Assembly (NCBI RefSeq): GCF_001898805.1
Contig: NZ_MKVJ01000021.1
Location: forward strand, 645,669 to 709,124
Direction of reading: 5' to 3'
Source of the DNA: Leifsonia sp. 71-9
GTDB lineage: Bacteria > Actinomycetota > Actinomycetes > Actinomycetales > Microbacteriaceae
Length of the DNA stretch: 63,456 nt
In this document: one piece after another, positions 44,432 to 53,680 of the stretch
Layout of the letters: each line of letters opens with the position of its first letter
Position numbering within the stretch: position 1 is the stretch's first letter
Made by a program: the position numbers and the translations under genes
Notes under the pieces: generated by a model
The model's input: the letters and a program-made list of their open reading frames with translations, nothing else
What the model was told of the DNA's origin: nothing
Databases searched by the model: none

Positions 44432-45682
44432 TCAGGTCGTGCCGGCCGGCAGCCGCACGGTCACGCGACCGCCGCCGTCCAGGCCGTCGTTGGCGGCGGT
44501 CACCGTTCCGCCGTGGCGGGTGACGACCTCCGACACCAGTGCGAGACCGAGCCCGTAGTGCCGGCGACCCGCGGTGTCGCCGGTCTGCGCTCGTGCCGAT
44601 GCGAAGCGCTCGAAGACTCGCGTGCCCGAGTCGGGCGCGAAGCCGGGACCGTCGTCGCTCACCCGCAGCACGACATCGTCCCGTTCGCGCGCGCACTCGA
44701 TGAGGACGCGCGAGCCGGCGTGGTCGACGGCGTTGTCGACGATGGCCACGATCATCCGCCGCAGCGACACCGCCGCACCCGCGACCGTCACGTCGCCGGT
44801 CGACGTGGACTCGACCTCCACTCCTCGTGCCTGCGCCCGTGCCTGCGTGGCGGCGGTCACGGCCGCCGCCACCTCGCCGAGATCGACCGGCTCCTTCGCC
44901 GCGTCCTGCCGGGGGTCGGCGGCGGTGAGCAGATCCTCCACGATCTCCGCCAGAGCCTTGCTGTCGTCGACAAGCTCGTCGACGCCGGTGCTCACCGGGC
45001 TCGGGATGGAGGTGCCCGCATCCCGGACGCGCCGGCGCAGCAGTTGGGCCCGCATGCTGAGCAGGGTCAGGGGCGTGCGCAGCTCATGGCTCGCATCGGC
45101 GACGAACCGGCGCTGGATCGCCAACGATTCCGCGAGCGGGCGCATCGCCCGGCGCGCGATGAAGACGCCGACGAGAGAGGCGGCGATGGCGGCGATGACC
45201 CCGGAGATGACGAGCGCGACGATGAGGCGGGTGATCTCCTCCCGCTGCTCGCCGAGCCCGTAGGAGATCTGCACGACCTTGCCGCGGCGCACATCCGTCT
45301 GCGTCAGGTAGTCCTGTCCGCCGGCGGTGATCGTCGACGTCTCCGGGTCGCCGCCGGCCGCGACCCGGTCGATGGCCTGCTCGTCGGGCAACCCGTCCGG
45401 CAGCCCGGTGGAGCTCTGCACACCGCTCTGATCGTCGTCGGGTCCGTGTCCGGCGCCCGGCAACGGGACGACGGTGATCAGGAGGTCGCGGGGCGCATCG
45501 TGCACCGAGTCGACCATGGAGGCGTCGGCGAGCGTGCGCTTCGCGGCCTCCGACTGCCCGGCCGAGACGACGGCGACGATGACGACGCCGAGCAGGGCGA
45601 ACAGCACGAGGATGATCGCCGCGAACTGGATCGCCAGGCGCCTCGACGCGGACCGCACCTCCCGGTCGTCGGCCGTCGTCAC
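44432..45682 (-). CDS. Two-component sensor histidine kinase
   Basis: 416 aa. A first membrane helix (about 17-40), an outside sensor loop of roughly 110 residues, a second helix (about 155-178) and a HAMP-like joint (RRAMRPLAESLAIQ). The H-box is RRFVADASHELRTPLTLL (phospho-His in SHELRTP). N-box IVDNAVDHAGS, G1 VSDDGPGFAPD and G2 HYGLGLALV complete the ATPase. It pairs with the response regulator, whose stop its GTG overlaps. The signal sensed is unknown; position next to the flavin electron-transfer genes may be relevant. Confidence 0.92.
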   Translation of the reverse strand: MTTADDREVRSASRRLAIQFAAIILVLFALLGVVIVAVVSAGQSEAAKRTLADASMVDSVHDAPRDLLITVVPLPGAGHGPDDDQSGVQSSTGLPDGLPDEQAIDRVAAGGDPETSTITAGGQDYLTQTDVRRGKVVQISYGLGEQREEITRLIVALVISGVIAAIAASLVGVFIARRAMRPLAESLAIQRRFVADASHELRTPLTLLSMRAQLLRRRVRDAGTSIPSPVSTGVDELVDDSKALAEIVEDLLTAADPRQDAAKEPVDLGEVAAAVTAATQARAQARGVEVESTSTGDVTVAGAAVSLRRMIVAIVDNAVDHAGSRVLIECARERDDVVLRVSDDGPGFAPDSGTRVFERFASARAQTGDTAGRRHYGLGLALVSEVVTRHGGTVTAANDGLDGGGRVTVRLPAGTT

Positions 45683-46344
45683 AGGGCCCCCATGCGGTAG
45701 CCGAGACCGCGCACGGTCTCGATCAAGGTCCGGCCGAACTTGCGGCGCAGGTGATGGACGTACGTGTCGACCACACCAGGGTCGTCGGCGTCGGCGAACA
45801 CGGTCTCCAGCAGCATCGCGCGCGAGAACACCTGCGTGGGCCGGCGGGCGAGCTGCTCGAGCAACGCGGACTCCCGCTCCGAGAGGACGGTGCGCTCGCC
45901 GCCGTCGAGGATGACGGTGCGGTTGTCCGCGTCGAGCACGCCACCGGTGAAGCGGATGGTCGGGACGGTCGAGGTCCCGCGCCGCCGGAGCACCCGGAGC
46001 CGCGCGAGCAGCTCGTCGATGTCGAACGGCTTCGCGAGGTAGTCCTCGGCCCCGCCGTCGAGCCCCTCCACGCGGTCGGCCGCGTTGCCGAGGGCGGAGA
46101 GCACCAGCACGGGCACGGTGAGCCCGCTCTGCCGGATGCGGCGGAGCACGTCCATCCCGTCGAGCACCGGGAGGCCGCGGTCGAGGATGAAGACGTCGAA
46201 CGGCTGCGTGAGGCTCAGGTGCAGCGCGCGCTGCCCGTCCGGCGCGACGGACACGTCGTAGCCCTCGGACTCGAGCAGCTCGGTGAGCATCCCGGCGAGC
46301 CGGGAGTCGTCTTCGGCGACCAGAATCTGCGGCTTCTCCGTCAC
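45679..46344 (-). CDS. OmpR/PhoB-type response regulator
   Basis: 221 aa. Receiver domain: ILVAEDDSRLAGML (acidic pair), phospho-Asp in FDVFILDRGLPVLDG near residue 50, Thr/Ser in VLVLSALGN and Lys in EDYLAKPFD. The C-terminal winged helix has LSERESALLEQLARRP, AMLLETVFAD and VDTYVHHLRRKFG. GTG 46344 lies six bases after TATGCT and probably starts a leaderless message; GTG 46350 is the alternative. It should regulate its own operon and possibly the ApbE set upstream. Confidence 0.92.
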   Translation of the reverse strand: MTEKPQILVAEDDSRLAGMLTELLESEGYDVSVAPDGQRALHLSLTQPFDVFILDRGLPVLDGMDVLRRIRQSGLTVPVLVLSALGNAADRVEGLDGGAEDYLAKPFDIDELLARLRVLRRRGTSTVPTIRFTGGVLDADNRTVILDGGERTVLSERESALLEQLARRPTQVFSRAMLLETVFADADDPGVVDTYVHHLRRKFGRTLIETVRGLGYRMGAL

Positions 46345-46397
46345 GGTCACAGCATAGGCCGGAGGCTCCGCGGACCCCGGTGGCCGGCGTGCGTCGT

Positions 46398-47144
46398 TCA
46401 CTCCGCGGCCCGGGCGAACGCGAGCTCGCCGGCGCCGACGAGCGCGCCGTCGTCCGTGAGTGCGAGCACACCGCGCGCGCCGTGCGCGAGCGCCCACTCG
46501 AGGCCGTCCCGGCCGAGCGCGAAGACGGCTGTCGCGAGCACGTCGGCGGTGGTCAGATCGGCGGCCACGACGGTCGCGCTGGCCAGGCCGGTCGCCGCGC
46601 GACCCGTCCGGCCGTCGACGATGTGCTCTCCGCGCTCGTAGGCGCCGGAGGTGGCGACCGCCGCATCGCTGAGCGCGAGCACGGTGAGCATCGTCGCCGG
46701 GTGGGAGGGGGAGCGGATGCCGACGTTCCAGGCGCCGGCTCCTTCCGGCGCGCCGGACACGACGACGTCGCCGCCGGCGTTGAGGCAGAAGTCGCGCAGG
46801 CCCTCCGCTGTCAGCACGGCGGCGGCGTTCGCGGCCGCCCAGCCCTTGACGACGCCGTCGAGATCGAGGAGCCCCTCCGCGGTGCGGACGCGGAACGCGC
46901 CGCCCGAGGCGTCGGCCGCGCGCTGCCCGATGCCGATGACCTCCCGCAGCGGCCCGCTGAACTCCTCCGGCGCGATCGCCCCGCGGTTCACGGCGCTCAC
47001 CTCGCTGTCGGCCCGGTACGTGCTGAACCGGCGGTCCGCCTCCCGCAGCACGTCGAACGCCCGGTCGGCGCTGGCGCGGTGGTCGCCGGCGTCCCGGATG
47101 TCGATCGACATCGGGATGCCCATGACCGTCTCGAGCACCCTCAC
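46398..47144 (-). CDS. apbE: ApbE-type FAD:protein FMN transferase
   Basis: 248 aa. VMGIPMSIDIRD replaces the usual MGTxxxI start, with DLDGVVKGWAAANAA (residues about 105-120), FCLNAGGDVVVSG near 140 and the metal/FAD site VATSGAYERGEHIVDGRTG near 185. ApbE attaches FMN covalently to a Thr/Ser in an S/T-G-A-T/S-x-T/S motif. The neighbouring protein carries exactly such a site (SGATYTS), so it is the likely substrate. No signal peptide is seen, unlike many exported ApbEs. GTG start overlaps the previous stop. Confidence 0.9.
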   Translation of the reverse strand: MRVLETVMGIPMSIDIRDAGDHRASADRAFDVLREADRRFSTYRADSEVSAVNRGAIAPEEFSGPLREVIGIGQRAADASGGAFRVRTAEGLLDLDGVVKGWAAANAAAVLTAEGLRDFCLNAGGDVVVSGAPEGAGAWNVGIRSPSHPATMLTVLALSDAAVATSGAYERGEHIVDGRTGRAATGLASATVVAADLTTADVLATAVFALGRDGLEWALAHGARGVLALTDDGALVGAGELAFARAAE

Positions 47145-47668
47145 AGCTGGTCGATCGCCGACTGGAGGGACTGCTTGTAGCTCTCCGACGTGTAGGTCGC
47201 GCCGGAGACGGTGTCGATGTTCGCCGACTGCGCCGCGAGGGCCTCCTGCTCGAGCACCGGCGTGGCCTGCTGGTTGATCTCCTGGCTGCGGCGGTCCTCC
47301 GGCGACTGGAGCACCTGCACGGCCGTGATCTTCGAGCCGTCGAAGGTCACCTGCACCTGGAACGACCCGTACCGGTTCTGCTCGACCGCGCCCGTGATGG
47401 TCCGGGTGGCCGATGCCGCGGCGGTCGAGGGGGTGGCGCTCGGCGTCGCCGTCGCACTCGCGCTCGGCGAGGTGGCCGTGGCGCCGCCGGAGGTGGTCGA
47501 AGAGCCCGTCGAGGAGCCGCCCGAGGACGCGGTCCCGGTCGTGGTGCTCGTCGCCGAGGCGGTGGTCTGCGTCTCTCCGAGGTCGTAGAGGCGGAGCCCG
47601 ACCGTCGCCCCCATGACGACCATGATCACCGCGAACAGGATCGTCCCGCGCCATTTCGTGCGTCTCAT
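47141..47668 (-). CDS. Membrane-anchored FMN-binding domain protein
   Basis: 175 aa. One N-terminal membrane helix (residues about 8-27) is followed by a low-complexity Ser/Thr/Ala/Gly linker (about 33-90) and a compact FMN_bind domain (YGSFQVQVTFDGSKITAVQVLQ, then VSGATYTSESYKQSLQSAI). SGATYTS is the motif for covalent FMN attachment by ApbE, encoded next. The linker would let the flavin swing from the membrane partner into the wall. The gene lies between the ferric-reductase-like gene and apbE, overlapping both. Confidence 0.88.
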   Translation of the reverse strand: MRRTKWRGTILFAVIMVVMGATVGLRLYDLGETQTTASATSTTTGTASSGGSSTGSSTTSGGATATSPSASATATPSATPSTAAASATRTITGAVEQNRYGSFQVQVTFDGSKITAVQVLQSPEDRRSQEINQQATPVLEQEALAAQSANIDTVSGATYTSESYKQSLQSAIDQL

Positions 47669-49032
47669 GACATGCTCAATTCTTCTCGGTGGATGAAGCG
47701 GCGCGGCATCCGGAGGGACCGGAGCGTCGACTCGACCGTCTCGGCCATGCCCTCGGGGCCGCAGATGAACGCCTCCCAGTCGTGGAGGTCGGGGATGAAC
47801 CGGCTCATCGCCCCGACCCCGAGCGGGTCGTAGCCGAGCTCGGCGCGGCGACCGACGACCGGGACGACCGTCAGGCCGGGCATCGCCTGCAGCTCGGCGA
47901 GCAGGGCGAGATGGGCCGCCGAGTGCGCGCGGTAGATCAGCACGGGATGGAGTCCGCGCCCGACCAGCTCCTCCGCGAGCGCGCGGATCGGCCCGATCCC
48001 GGCGCCTCCGGCGATCAGGAGGAGGTGTGGGCGGCTGGCGTGGTCGGCGGTGAACTGGCCGAACGGTCCCTCCGCGAACGCCAGGGTTCCCGGCTTCAGG
48101 TCGCGGAGGCGCGACGAGTGATCGCCGAGCTCGCCGACCGTGATGCGCAGATAGCCGTCGGCGGGGACGCGTGAGATGGAGTAGGGGTGCGCGGTGCCGA
48201 GGTGGCCCCAGGCGAGGAAGCGGAAGCTCATGAAGTTGCCCGCGCGCACACCGCGGACGTGGAGCCGCGGGCCCTGGAACCAGACGCTCAGCATCCCCTC
48301 GCCCTCCGGCACCACGGCGACCACGCGCATCCGGTGCCGCCAGGCGTCGGCGGTCGGCAGGATGAACCGCCACGTGAGCACGGCCGCCGCGGTGCCGAGG
48401 TAGAGCACGATCCACAGCACGCGGTTGACCGGGTAGCCGACGAAGTGGGCGCCGCCGCTGAGCTGGTGGAAGAAGGTCAGGAAGATCGCGACGTACGTGG
48501 TGACGTGCACCCAGTACCAGACCTCGTACGAGAGCAGCGAGCGGATCCACCGCGCGCTGGTGAGCCCGACGACGACGAACGCGATCGTGCCGATGAGCGC
48601 CGTGAGCATGTCCGGGTAGTCCTGCAGGATCGCGATGAACTCCGACCACGGCGTCTTCTGGTCGAACAGCTCCCCGCCGACGACCAGCAGGACGACGTGC
48701 GCGACGATCAGGAGGATGACGGAGGTGCCGAGCGACCGGTGCCAGGCGACCAGCCGGTCGAGCCCGACCGCGTTCTCGAACCAGGGCACCCGGGCGATGA
48801 GCAGCACCTGCGCGCACACGAGGTAGCCGCCGAGCATCCCGGCGAGCTCGCCCATCGTGGTGACCACGCTCGCGGGCGTCACCGCGAAGGTCGCGGGCAC
48901 GGCCAGCCACCACATCAGCAGCACGCCGGCCAGGCCCAGCACCAGCGCGACGCGCACGGACACGGAGCCGCGCCGGCTCCGGGTGGCCGCGCCGCGGATG
49001 ACCATCCTGCGGGGCGCCGTGATCGCGCTCAT
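47665..49032 (-). CDS. Ferric-reductase-like transmembrane flavoprotein
   Basis: 455 aa. Six or so helices make a ferric-reductase-like haem-binding domain, with His in VAWHRSLGT, IVAHVVLLV, WVHVTTYVAIFLTFFHQL. A ferredoxin-NADP reductase-like half follows: HPYSISRVPADG (FAD), LLLIAGGAGIGPIRAL (NAD(P)) and FICGPEGMAETVE. It should move electrons from cytosolic NAD(P)H through haem to the outside FMN protein encoded downstream. Start ATG 49032; upstream lies a plain 170-base gap to the divergent DUF1254 gene. Confidence 0.9.
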   Translation of the reverse strand: MSAITAPRRMVIRGAATRSRRGSVSVRVALVLGLAGVLLMWWLAVPATFAVTPASVVTTMGELAGMLGGYLVCAQVLLIARVPWFENAVGLDRLVAWHRSLGTSVILLIVAHVVLLVVGGELFDQKTPWSEFIAILQDYPDMLTALIGTIAFVVVGLTSARWIRSLLSYEVWYWVHVTTYVAIFLTFFHQLSGGAHFVGYPVNRVLWIVLYLGTAAAVLTWRFILPTADAWRHRMRVVAVVPEGEGMLSVWFQGPRLHVRGVRAGNFMSFRFLAWGHLGTAHPYSISRVPADGYLRITVGELGDHSSRLRDLKPGTLAFAEGPFGQFTADHASRPHLLLIAGGAGIGPIRALAEELVGRGLHPVLIYRAHSAAHLALLAELQAMPGLTVVPVVGRRAELGYDPLGVGAMSRFIPDLHDWEAFICGPEGMAETVESTLRSLRMPRRFIHREELSMS

Positions 49033-49202
49033 CGTCCGTTCTCCATGGACTCAACGATCGCGACCCATTCTTGAGGGATTCTTACGTGGGCTGGAGAAAG
49101 CCTGTGGGCGAGCTATGTCTTGCGGATGCGCGCCGTCAGATGACCCCTCGACGCGCGTGGCGCGGAACGAAAGGATGAGTGGACACCGATGAGAGGACCG
49201 CC

Positions 49203-50597
49203 ATGACGGAACTGCCCGGCCGGCTCGCGATCGTTCGGATGGACGGCGAGCTGCCGGCCCGGGAGGACGTCGGAACGGTCTTCGACGAACTCGACCATCA
49301 GCTGGCGTGCCAGGTCTACCTGTGGGCCCTTCCCGCCGTCTCGTACGCGCAGTGGAAGACGCAGCACTACGACGTCTTCGGCGCGACCAGCAGCGATCTC
49401 GTCCGGTACCTGAGCTACCGGGACCGTCTCGGGCTCATCACGGCGAACGCGACGACCCCGTACATCCTCAACTTCTTCGACCTGGCGGAGACCGGTCCCC
49501 TGGTGATCGAGCTGCCCGCGGGTCCGACGGCCGGCGGGGTGTCGGACTTCTGGCAGCGCGAGACCGGAGCGCTCGGCGAGATGGGGCCCGACAAAGGGGA
49601 GGGCGGCCGCACCCTGGTGCTGGCCCCGGGAGTCGATGTGCCAGACGGGGTGCCCTCCGACATCCGCGTGATGCACTCCACCGGGGTCAACATCATGTTC
49701 GGCTTCCGCACGCTCGACCCCGACCCGGCGCGAGCGGAGGCGCTGGTCGAGGCCGTGCGGATCTACCCCTACGCGGAACGCGACGATCCGCGTCCGACGC
49801 GCATCGTGTCGCCGGACGGACGCGCGTGGACCGGCGATCAGCCCGGCGGGCTCGACTACTGGCGCCTCCTGCACGCGTTCTACCAGTCCGAGGTCGTCGA
49901 CGAGCGGGACCGCTTCTATCTGGCCATGCTGAAGCAGCTGGGGATCGAGAAGGGCAAGCCGTTCGCTCCCGATGAGCGGCTGCAGCGCATCCTCACGGAG
50001 GCCTCGGCCGCCGGAGAGCTCATGGCCAAGGCGAACACCTTCGCCAAGCGCTTCGACCAGGGGACCTACTGGCCGGACCGCCGTTGGGAGCAGGCGATCG
50101 TCCTGGACAACTCGGCACAGCGCGGCGACGGCTACGACGAACTGCTGGAGCGCGCCTCCTGGTTCTACGAGGCCGTGAGCTTCTCGGAGGCCATGAAGAG
50201 CCGGACGCCGGGAGTCGGTCAGGCCTACCTCGGCGCGTACACCGACGGCGCGGGCGACTGGCTCGACGGCGGTGCGGAGTACACCCTCCACGTCCCCGCG
50301 GACGTGCCGGCGAAGCTGTTCTGGTCGGCGACCGTCTACGACGCCGCCACCCGCTGCCTCATCGACACCGACCAGCAGCGCGGCGACCGCGGGTCGCGCG
50401 ACGCCGAGCTGCAGGTGAACGCCGACGGCTCGGTCGACCTCCTTTTCGGGCCGACAGCACCGGCCGAGGGTGAGAGCAACTGGGTGAAGACCATCCCCGG
50501 CCGGCACTGGTTCTCGTACTTCCGCTTCTACGGGCCGCTCGAGGGCTATTTCGACCGGTCGTGGGTCCTCGGCGATATCGTGCGCGTCGCGCGGTAG
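49203..50597 (+). CDS. DUF1254/DUF1214 protein
   Basis: 464 aa. The N-terminal DUF1254 part has QVYLWALPAVSYAQWK and the DUF1214 part has WFYEAVSFSEAM, LGAYTDGAGDWLDGGAEYTLHVPADVPAKLFWSATVYDAATR and WVKTIPGRHWFSYFRFYGPLEGYFDRSW, the family hallmark. Function of the family is unknown; it is often near stress genes. No signal peptide is seen. ATG 49203 with GAGAGG upstream is preferred; GTG 49179 with GAAAGGATGA is a good alternative. Convergent with the catalase gene. Confidence 0.87.
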   Translation: MTELPGRLAIVRMDGELPAREDVGTVFDELDHQLACQVYLWALPAVSYAQWKTQHYDVFGATSSDLVRYLSYRDRLGLITANATTPYILNFFDLAETGPLVIELPAGPTAGGVSDFWQRETGALGEMGPDKGEGGRTLVLAPGVDVPDGVPSDIRVMHSTGVNIMFGFRTLDPDPARAEALVEAVRIYPYAERDDPRPTRIVSPDGRAWTGDQPGGLDYWRLLHAFYQSEVVDERDRFYLAMLKQLGIEKGKPFAPDERLQRILTEASAAGELMAKANTFAKRFDQGTYWPDRRWEQAIVLDNSAQRGDGYDELLERASWFYEAVSFSEAMKSRTPGVGQAYLGAYTDGAGDWLDGGAEYTLHVPADVPAKLFWSATVYDAATRCLIDTDQQRGDRGSRDAELQVNADGSVDLLFGPTAPAEGESNWVKTIPGRHWFSYFRFYGPLEGYFDRSWVLGDIVRVAR

Positions 50598-50607
50598 CGG
50601 TCGCCCG

Positions 50608-51558
50608 CTACTTCACCGGGCCGAACAGCGCGTCCACCTCCGCGAGCTCGAGGTCGGCGGTGGCCTGGATGAGCTTCAGCAGCTCCGGGTCGAGTCCGGG
50701 CGCGAACTCCTCCAGGCGTTCCTCCGCGATGACGGAGGGGACGCCGACGGGGGCCTGCTCGGTCGACTCGAGATCCGTGCCGTCCTTCGAGGGGGAGAGG
50801 CCGCGGAAGATCTTGCCGGCCTCCGACTGGCCGGCGAGGTCGAAGGTGTACTGCTTGCTCTGCAGCCCCAGATCGGTGAGCTTCTTCACTTCGGGGAACT
50901 TCTCCGCGTTGGTCTTCGGGATGGGCAGCAGCTTCGCCCAGTCGACGCCGAGCGTCTCGAGGGCCTTCGCGTAGCCGTTCTCGTGGGCCTGGTCGCGCAC
51001 GATCAGGTACGCGATCGTGGAGCGCGCCGTCTTGTTGTCCGTCATTTCGTAGATGCGGCACTTCTGCAGCCGGCCGGTGGACTCGAGCATCAGGTTGTAG
51101 AGCAGGTCGAGCACGAGGTTGCCGGAGTTGTACACGTAGCTGCCGGACCACGGGTTGCCGACCGCGTCCACCGGCAGCGCACCCTGGGCGCCGACGAGGT
51201 AGTGGTGGATGTTGCTCTCCGAGAGTGCGATGTTCAGCGGGGTCGCGCCTCCCGCGCCCGGCTTGTCGAGCGGGTCGGTGACCTTGCCCTGGTAGCGCGG
51301 GGAGCCGTCGAGGAGGCGGGAGATCGTGGTGCCGATCAGCTCGACGTGGCTGATCTCCTCGGTCCCGATCCCCTGGATCAGGTCGCGGTACGGCTTCGCC
51401 GCCGGCCCGCGGAAGTTCATGGCCTGGAACAGGTACTGCATCATGGTGCGCATCTCGCCGAACTGGCCGCCGAGCCCCTCCTGGAGCGCATTGGCCGCTG
51501 CGGGATCGGGCTCGTCCTGAGCGATGTCGTTGATCAGGCTCTGCACGTGGAAGAACAT
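50608..51558 (-). CDS. Manganese (non-haem) catalase
   Basis: 316 aa. Ferritin-like four-helix core: LQEGLGGQFGEMRTMMQYLFQAMNFRG (first Glu ligand), GIGTEEISHVELIG with the E-E-x-x-H metal ligands near residue 68, LMLESTGRLQKCRIYEM and RDQAHENGYAKALE with the second Glu/His set near 190. It removes hydrogen peroxide using a di-manganese centre. Length and the C-terminal extension fit actinobacterial members. ATG 51558 has GGAGGTC upstream. It is divergent from the phytochrome gene, 139 bases away. Confidence 0.92.
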   Translation of the reverse strand: MFFHVQSLINDIAQDEPDPAAANALQEGLGGQFGEMRTMMQYLFQAMNFRGPAAKPYRDLIQGIGTEEISHVELIGTTISRLLDGSPRYQGKVTDPLDKPGAGGATPLNIALSESNIHHYLVGAQGALPVDAVGNPWSGSYVYNSGNLVLDLLYNLMLESTGRLQKCRIYEMTDNKTARSTIAYLIVRDQAHENGYAKALETLGVDWAKLLPIPKTNAEKFPEVKKLTDLGLQSKQYTFDLAGQSEAGKIFRGLSPSKDGTDLESTEQAPVGVPSVIAEERLEEFAPGLDPELLKLIQATADLELAEVDALFGPVK

Positions 51559-51697
51559 TCAGACCTCCAAAGGTCTCCGCTGCCGGAAGTGCCCGGCCCT
51601 CCCCACCCTCCCCGGATCCCCGTCGATGCGTACCCATTGACCGGGGCCGATAAGACGGATCGGCGCCGGGGTCGGTGGGCTCACGTAGGCTTGTCGG

Positions 51698-53617
51698 GTG
51701 GTTGTCGAGGATGCGGCTCTGTCGGAGGAACGCCGGAGGTTGCGGGAATGCGTGCGGGAGCCCATCCGCACCCCGGGCCGGATCCAGTCGCACGGGAAGC
51801 TGATGGTGATCGACCCCTCCTCGCAGGAGATCGTCGTCGCCAGCGAGAACGCCCGGGAGTGGCTCGGGCGGTCCATCGCGGATCTGCGGAGCCGCACGAT
51901 CACGTGGACCGCGACGTCGTCGCTGCGCGGCGATCCCGTGCGCGTCGACCTCGACGGCGTCTCGTACGACGCGGTCACCCACTCCGTCGGCCCGCTGGTG
52001 GTGCTCGAGCTCGAACCCCTCGCCGACGCGTCGGGCCAGCCCGCGTCGACGGTCGTCGACGCGATCCGCCGCCTGGGCGCGATCGGCACCGTGGACGAGC
52101 TGCATGTCGCCGTCGCGGCCGAGGCGAAGCGGATGACGGGCTTCGACCGCGTGATGACGTACCGGTTCTTCGACGACGGGCACGGAGAGGTGGCGGGGGA
52201 GGCCGCGGAGCCCGACATGGAGTCGTACCAGGGCCTGCGGTTCCCCGCCTCCGACATCCCGGAGCAGGCCCGCGCGCTCTACCTGACCAAGCTCTCGCGG
52301 GCGATCGTCAGCACCGAGGACGCCGGGTCGGCGCTGGTCGCGCTCGACCCCGACCTCCCGCCGCTGGACCTGAGCCAGGCGGAGCTGCGCGCGGTGTCGC
52401 CGCACCACCTCCAGTTCATGAGGAACATGGGGCAGGCCTCGACGGTCTCGTTCTCGCTGATCCACGATGGGCGCCTGATCGGGATGATCACCTGCGCCCA
52501 CCGGACCGAGAAGCGGATGCCGCTGCTCCTGCGACGCGCGATCGAGGTCATGGCGGCGCACGCGACGCTCCAGCTGACGGCGCTGGAGTCGATCGCGACC
52601 CTGCGCCGCGACCTCTCCCTCCAGACGCGCCGCACGGCTCTGACGGCCGACCTCCCCTCCTCGTCCGACGCACTGCTCACCCTGGTCGACCGGGGCGCGG
52701 ACCTGCTGGCCCTCGTCGAGGCGGATGGTGCCATCGTCTCCATCGACGGGGTCAGCCGCAGCATCGGGCACGTCCCGCTCGCCGACCGCTCCCGGCTGCT
52801 GAGCGCGATCGGCACCGAGCCGTTCGCGACGAACGAGGTCGCGCGCACGCACCCGGAGCTCGCCGCCCTCGTGTCGGGGTTCGCAGGGGTGCTCGTCGTC
52901 CCGCTCGGCGAGCACGGCGTCCTCGTCCTCTTCCGGGTGGAGGCCACCCGCGTCCTCCGCTGGCTCGGCGACCAGAGCGCGAGCAACCGGGACACGCCCC
53001 TGTCGCCCCGCCGTTCGTTCTCCGAGTGGCAGCAGAGCGTCGAGGGCACGTCGCTGGAGTGGGGCGCCGTCGTCGAGGAGGCGCGCGAGCTGGCCCAGGA
53101 GATCGGAACGGCGCTCGACCGGCGTGGGGAGGCGCGGCTCGCCCAGCTCGCGCTGATCGACTACCTCACGGGCCTGCACAACCGCCGGTCCCTCGTCGCT
53201 CGCATCGAGACCGCCCTCGCGGACGGGGAGAGCGGCGCCGTGTTCTTCATCGACCTGGACGGCTTCAAGCAGATCAACGACAGCCGCGGCCACGAGACCG
53301 GCGACCACGTGCTCCGCGTCGTCGCCGACCGCCTGACCGGCGCCTGCCGCGAGTCCGATCTCGTGGCGCGGCTCGCGGGCGACGAGTTCGTCGTGTTCAG
53401 CGCGCAGCTCTCGGCCGCCGACAGCGTGCGCCTCGCGCGCCGGTTCGTCGAGCGGATCGACCAGCCCATCGACACCGGCCGCGGACCGGTCCGCGTCTCC
53501 GGCTCCTGCGGGTTCGTGGAGCTGCGGCCGGGCCGCACGGCGACGCAGGTGATCGAGGAGGCCGACGCCGCCATGTACCGGGCCAAGCGCGCGGGGCGCA
53601 ACGGCATCTCCCGCTAG
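51698..53617 (+). CDS. Bacteriophytochrome-GGDEF light-responsive diguanylate cyclase
   Basis: 639 aa. PAS-GAF-PHY photosensory module plus GGDEF. CVREPIRTPGRIQSHG places the biliverdin Cys at residue 18. GFDRVMTYRFFDDG, FPASDIPEQARALY (PASDIP Asp) and SPHHLQFMRNMG (chromophore His) are intact. PRRSF near 440 is the PHY tongue motif. The output domain has DYLTGLHNRR, FIDLDGFKQIND, the inhibitory RxxD in RESDLVARL and AGDEF as active site. It should make c-di-GMP under red/far-red control. No haem oxygenase gene is next to it. GTG lies six bases after TAGGCT. Confidence 0.9.
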   Translation: MVVEDAALSEERRRLRECVREPIRTPGRIQSHGKLMVIDPSSQEIVVASENAREWLGRSIADLRSRTITWTATSSLRGDPVRVDLDGVSYDAVTHSVGPLVVLELEPLADASGQPASTVVDAIRRLGAIGTVDELHVAVAAEAKRMTGFDRVMTYRFFDDGHGEVAGEAAEPDMESYQGLRFPASDIPEQARALYLTKLSRAIVSTEDAGSALVALDPDLPPLDLSQAELRAVSPHHLQFMRNMGQASTVSFSLIHDGRLIGMITCAHRTEKRMPLLLRRAIEVMAAHATLQLTALESIATLRRDLSLQTRRTALTADLPSSSDALLTLVDRGADLLALVEADGAIVSIDGVSRSIGHVPLADRSRLLSAIGTEPFATNEVARTHPELAALVSGFAGVLVVPLGEHGVLVLFRVEATRVLRWLGDQSASNRDTPLSPRRSFSEWQQSVEGTSLEWGAVVEEARELAQEIGTALDRRGEARLAQLALIDYLTGLHNRRSLVARIETALADGESGAVFFIDLDGFKQINDSRGHETGDHVLRVVADRLTGACRESDLVARLAGDEFVVFSAQLSAADSVRLARRFVERIDQPIDTGRGPVRVSGSCGFVELRPGRTATQVIEEADAAMYRAKRAGRNGISR

Positions 53618-53680
53618 CGGCGTTGTCTCCGGCCGCAACGAACCGTGGACCTGCGGGGAGGCCGCGGGCAGGATGGGGCG

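Noticed and set aside
49033-49202. Search for an operator or riboswitch between the ferric-reductase-like gene and the DUF1254 gene
   Set aside because: No palindrome or conserved riboswitch-like structure (for example an FMN element) could be recognised.
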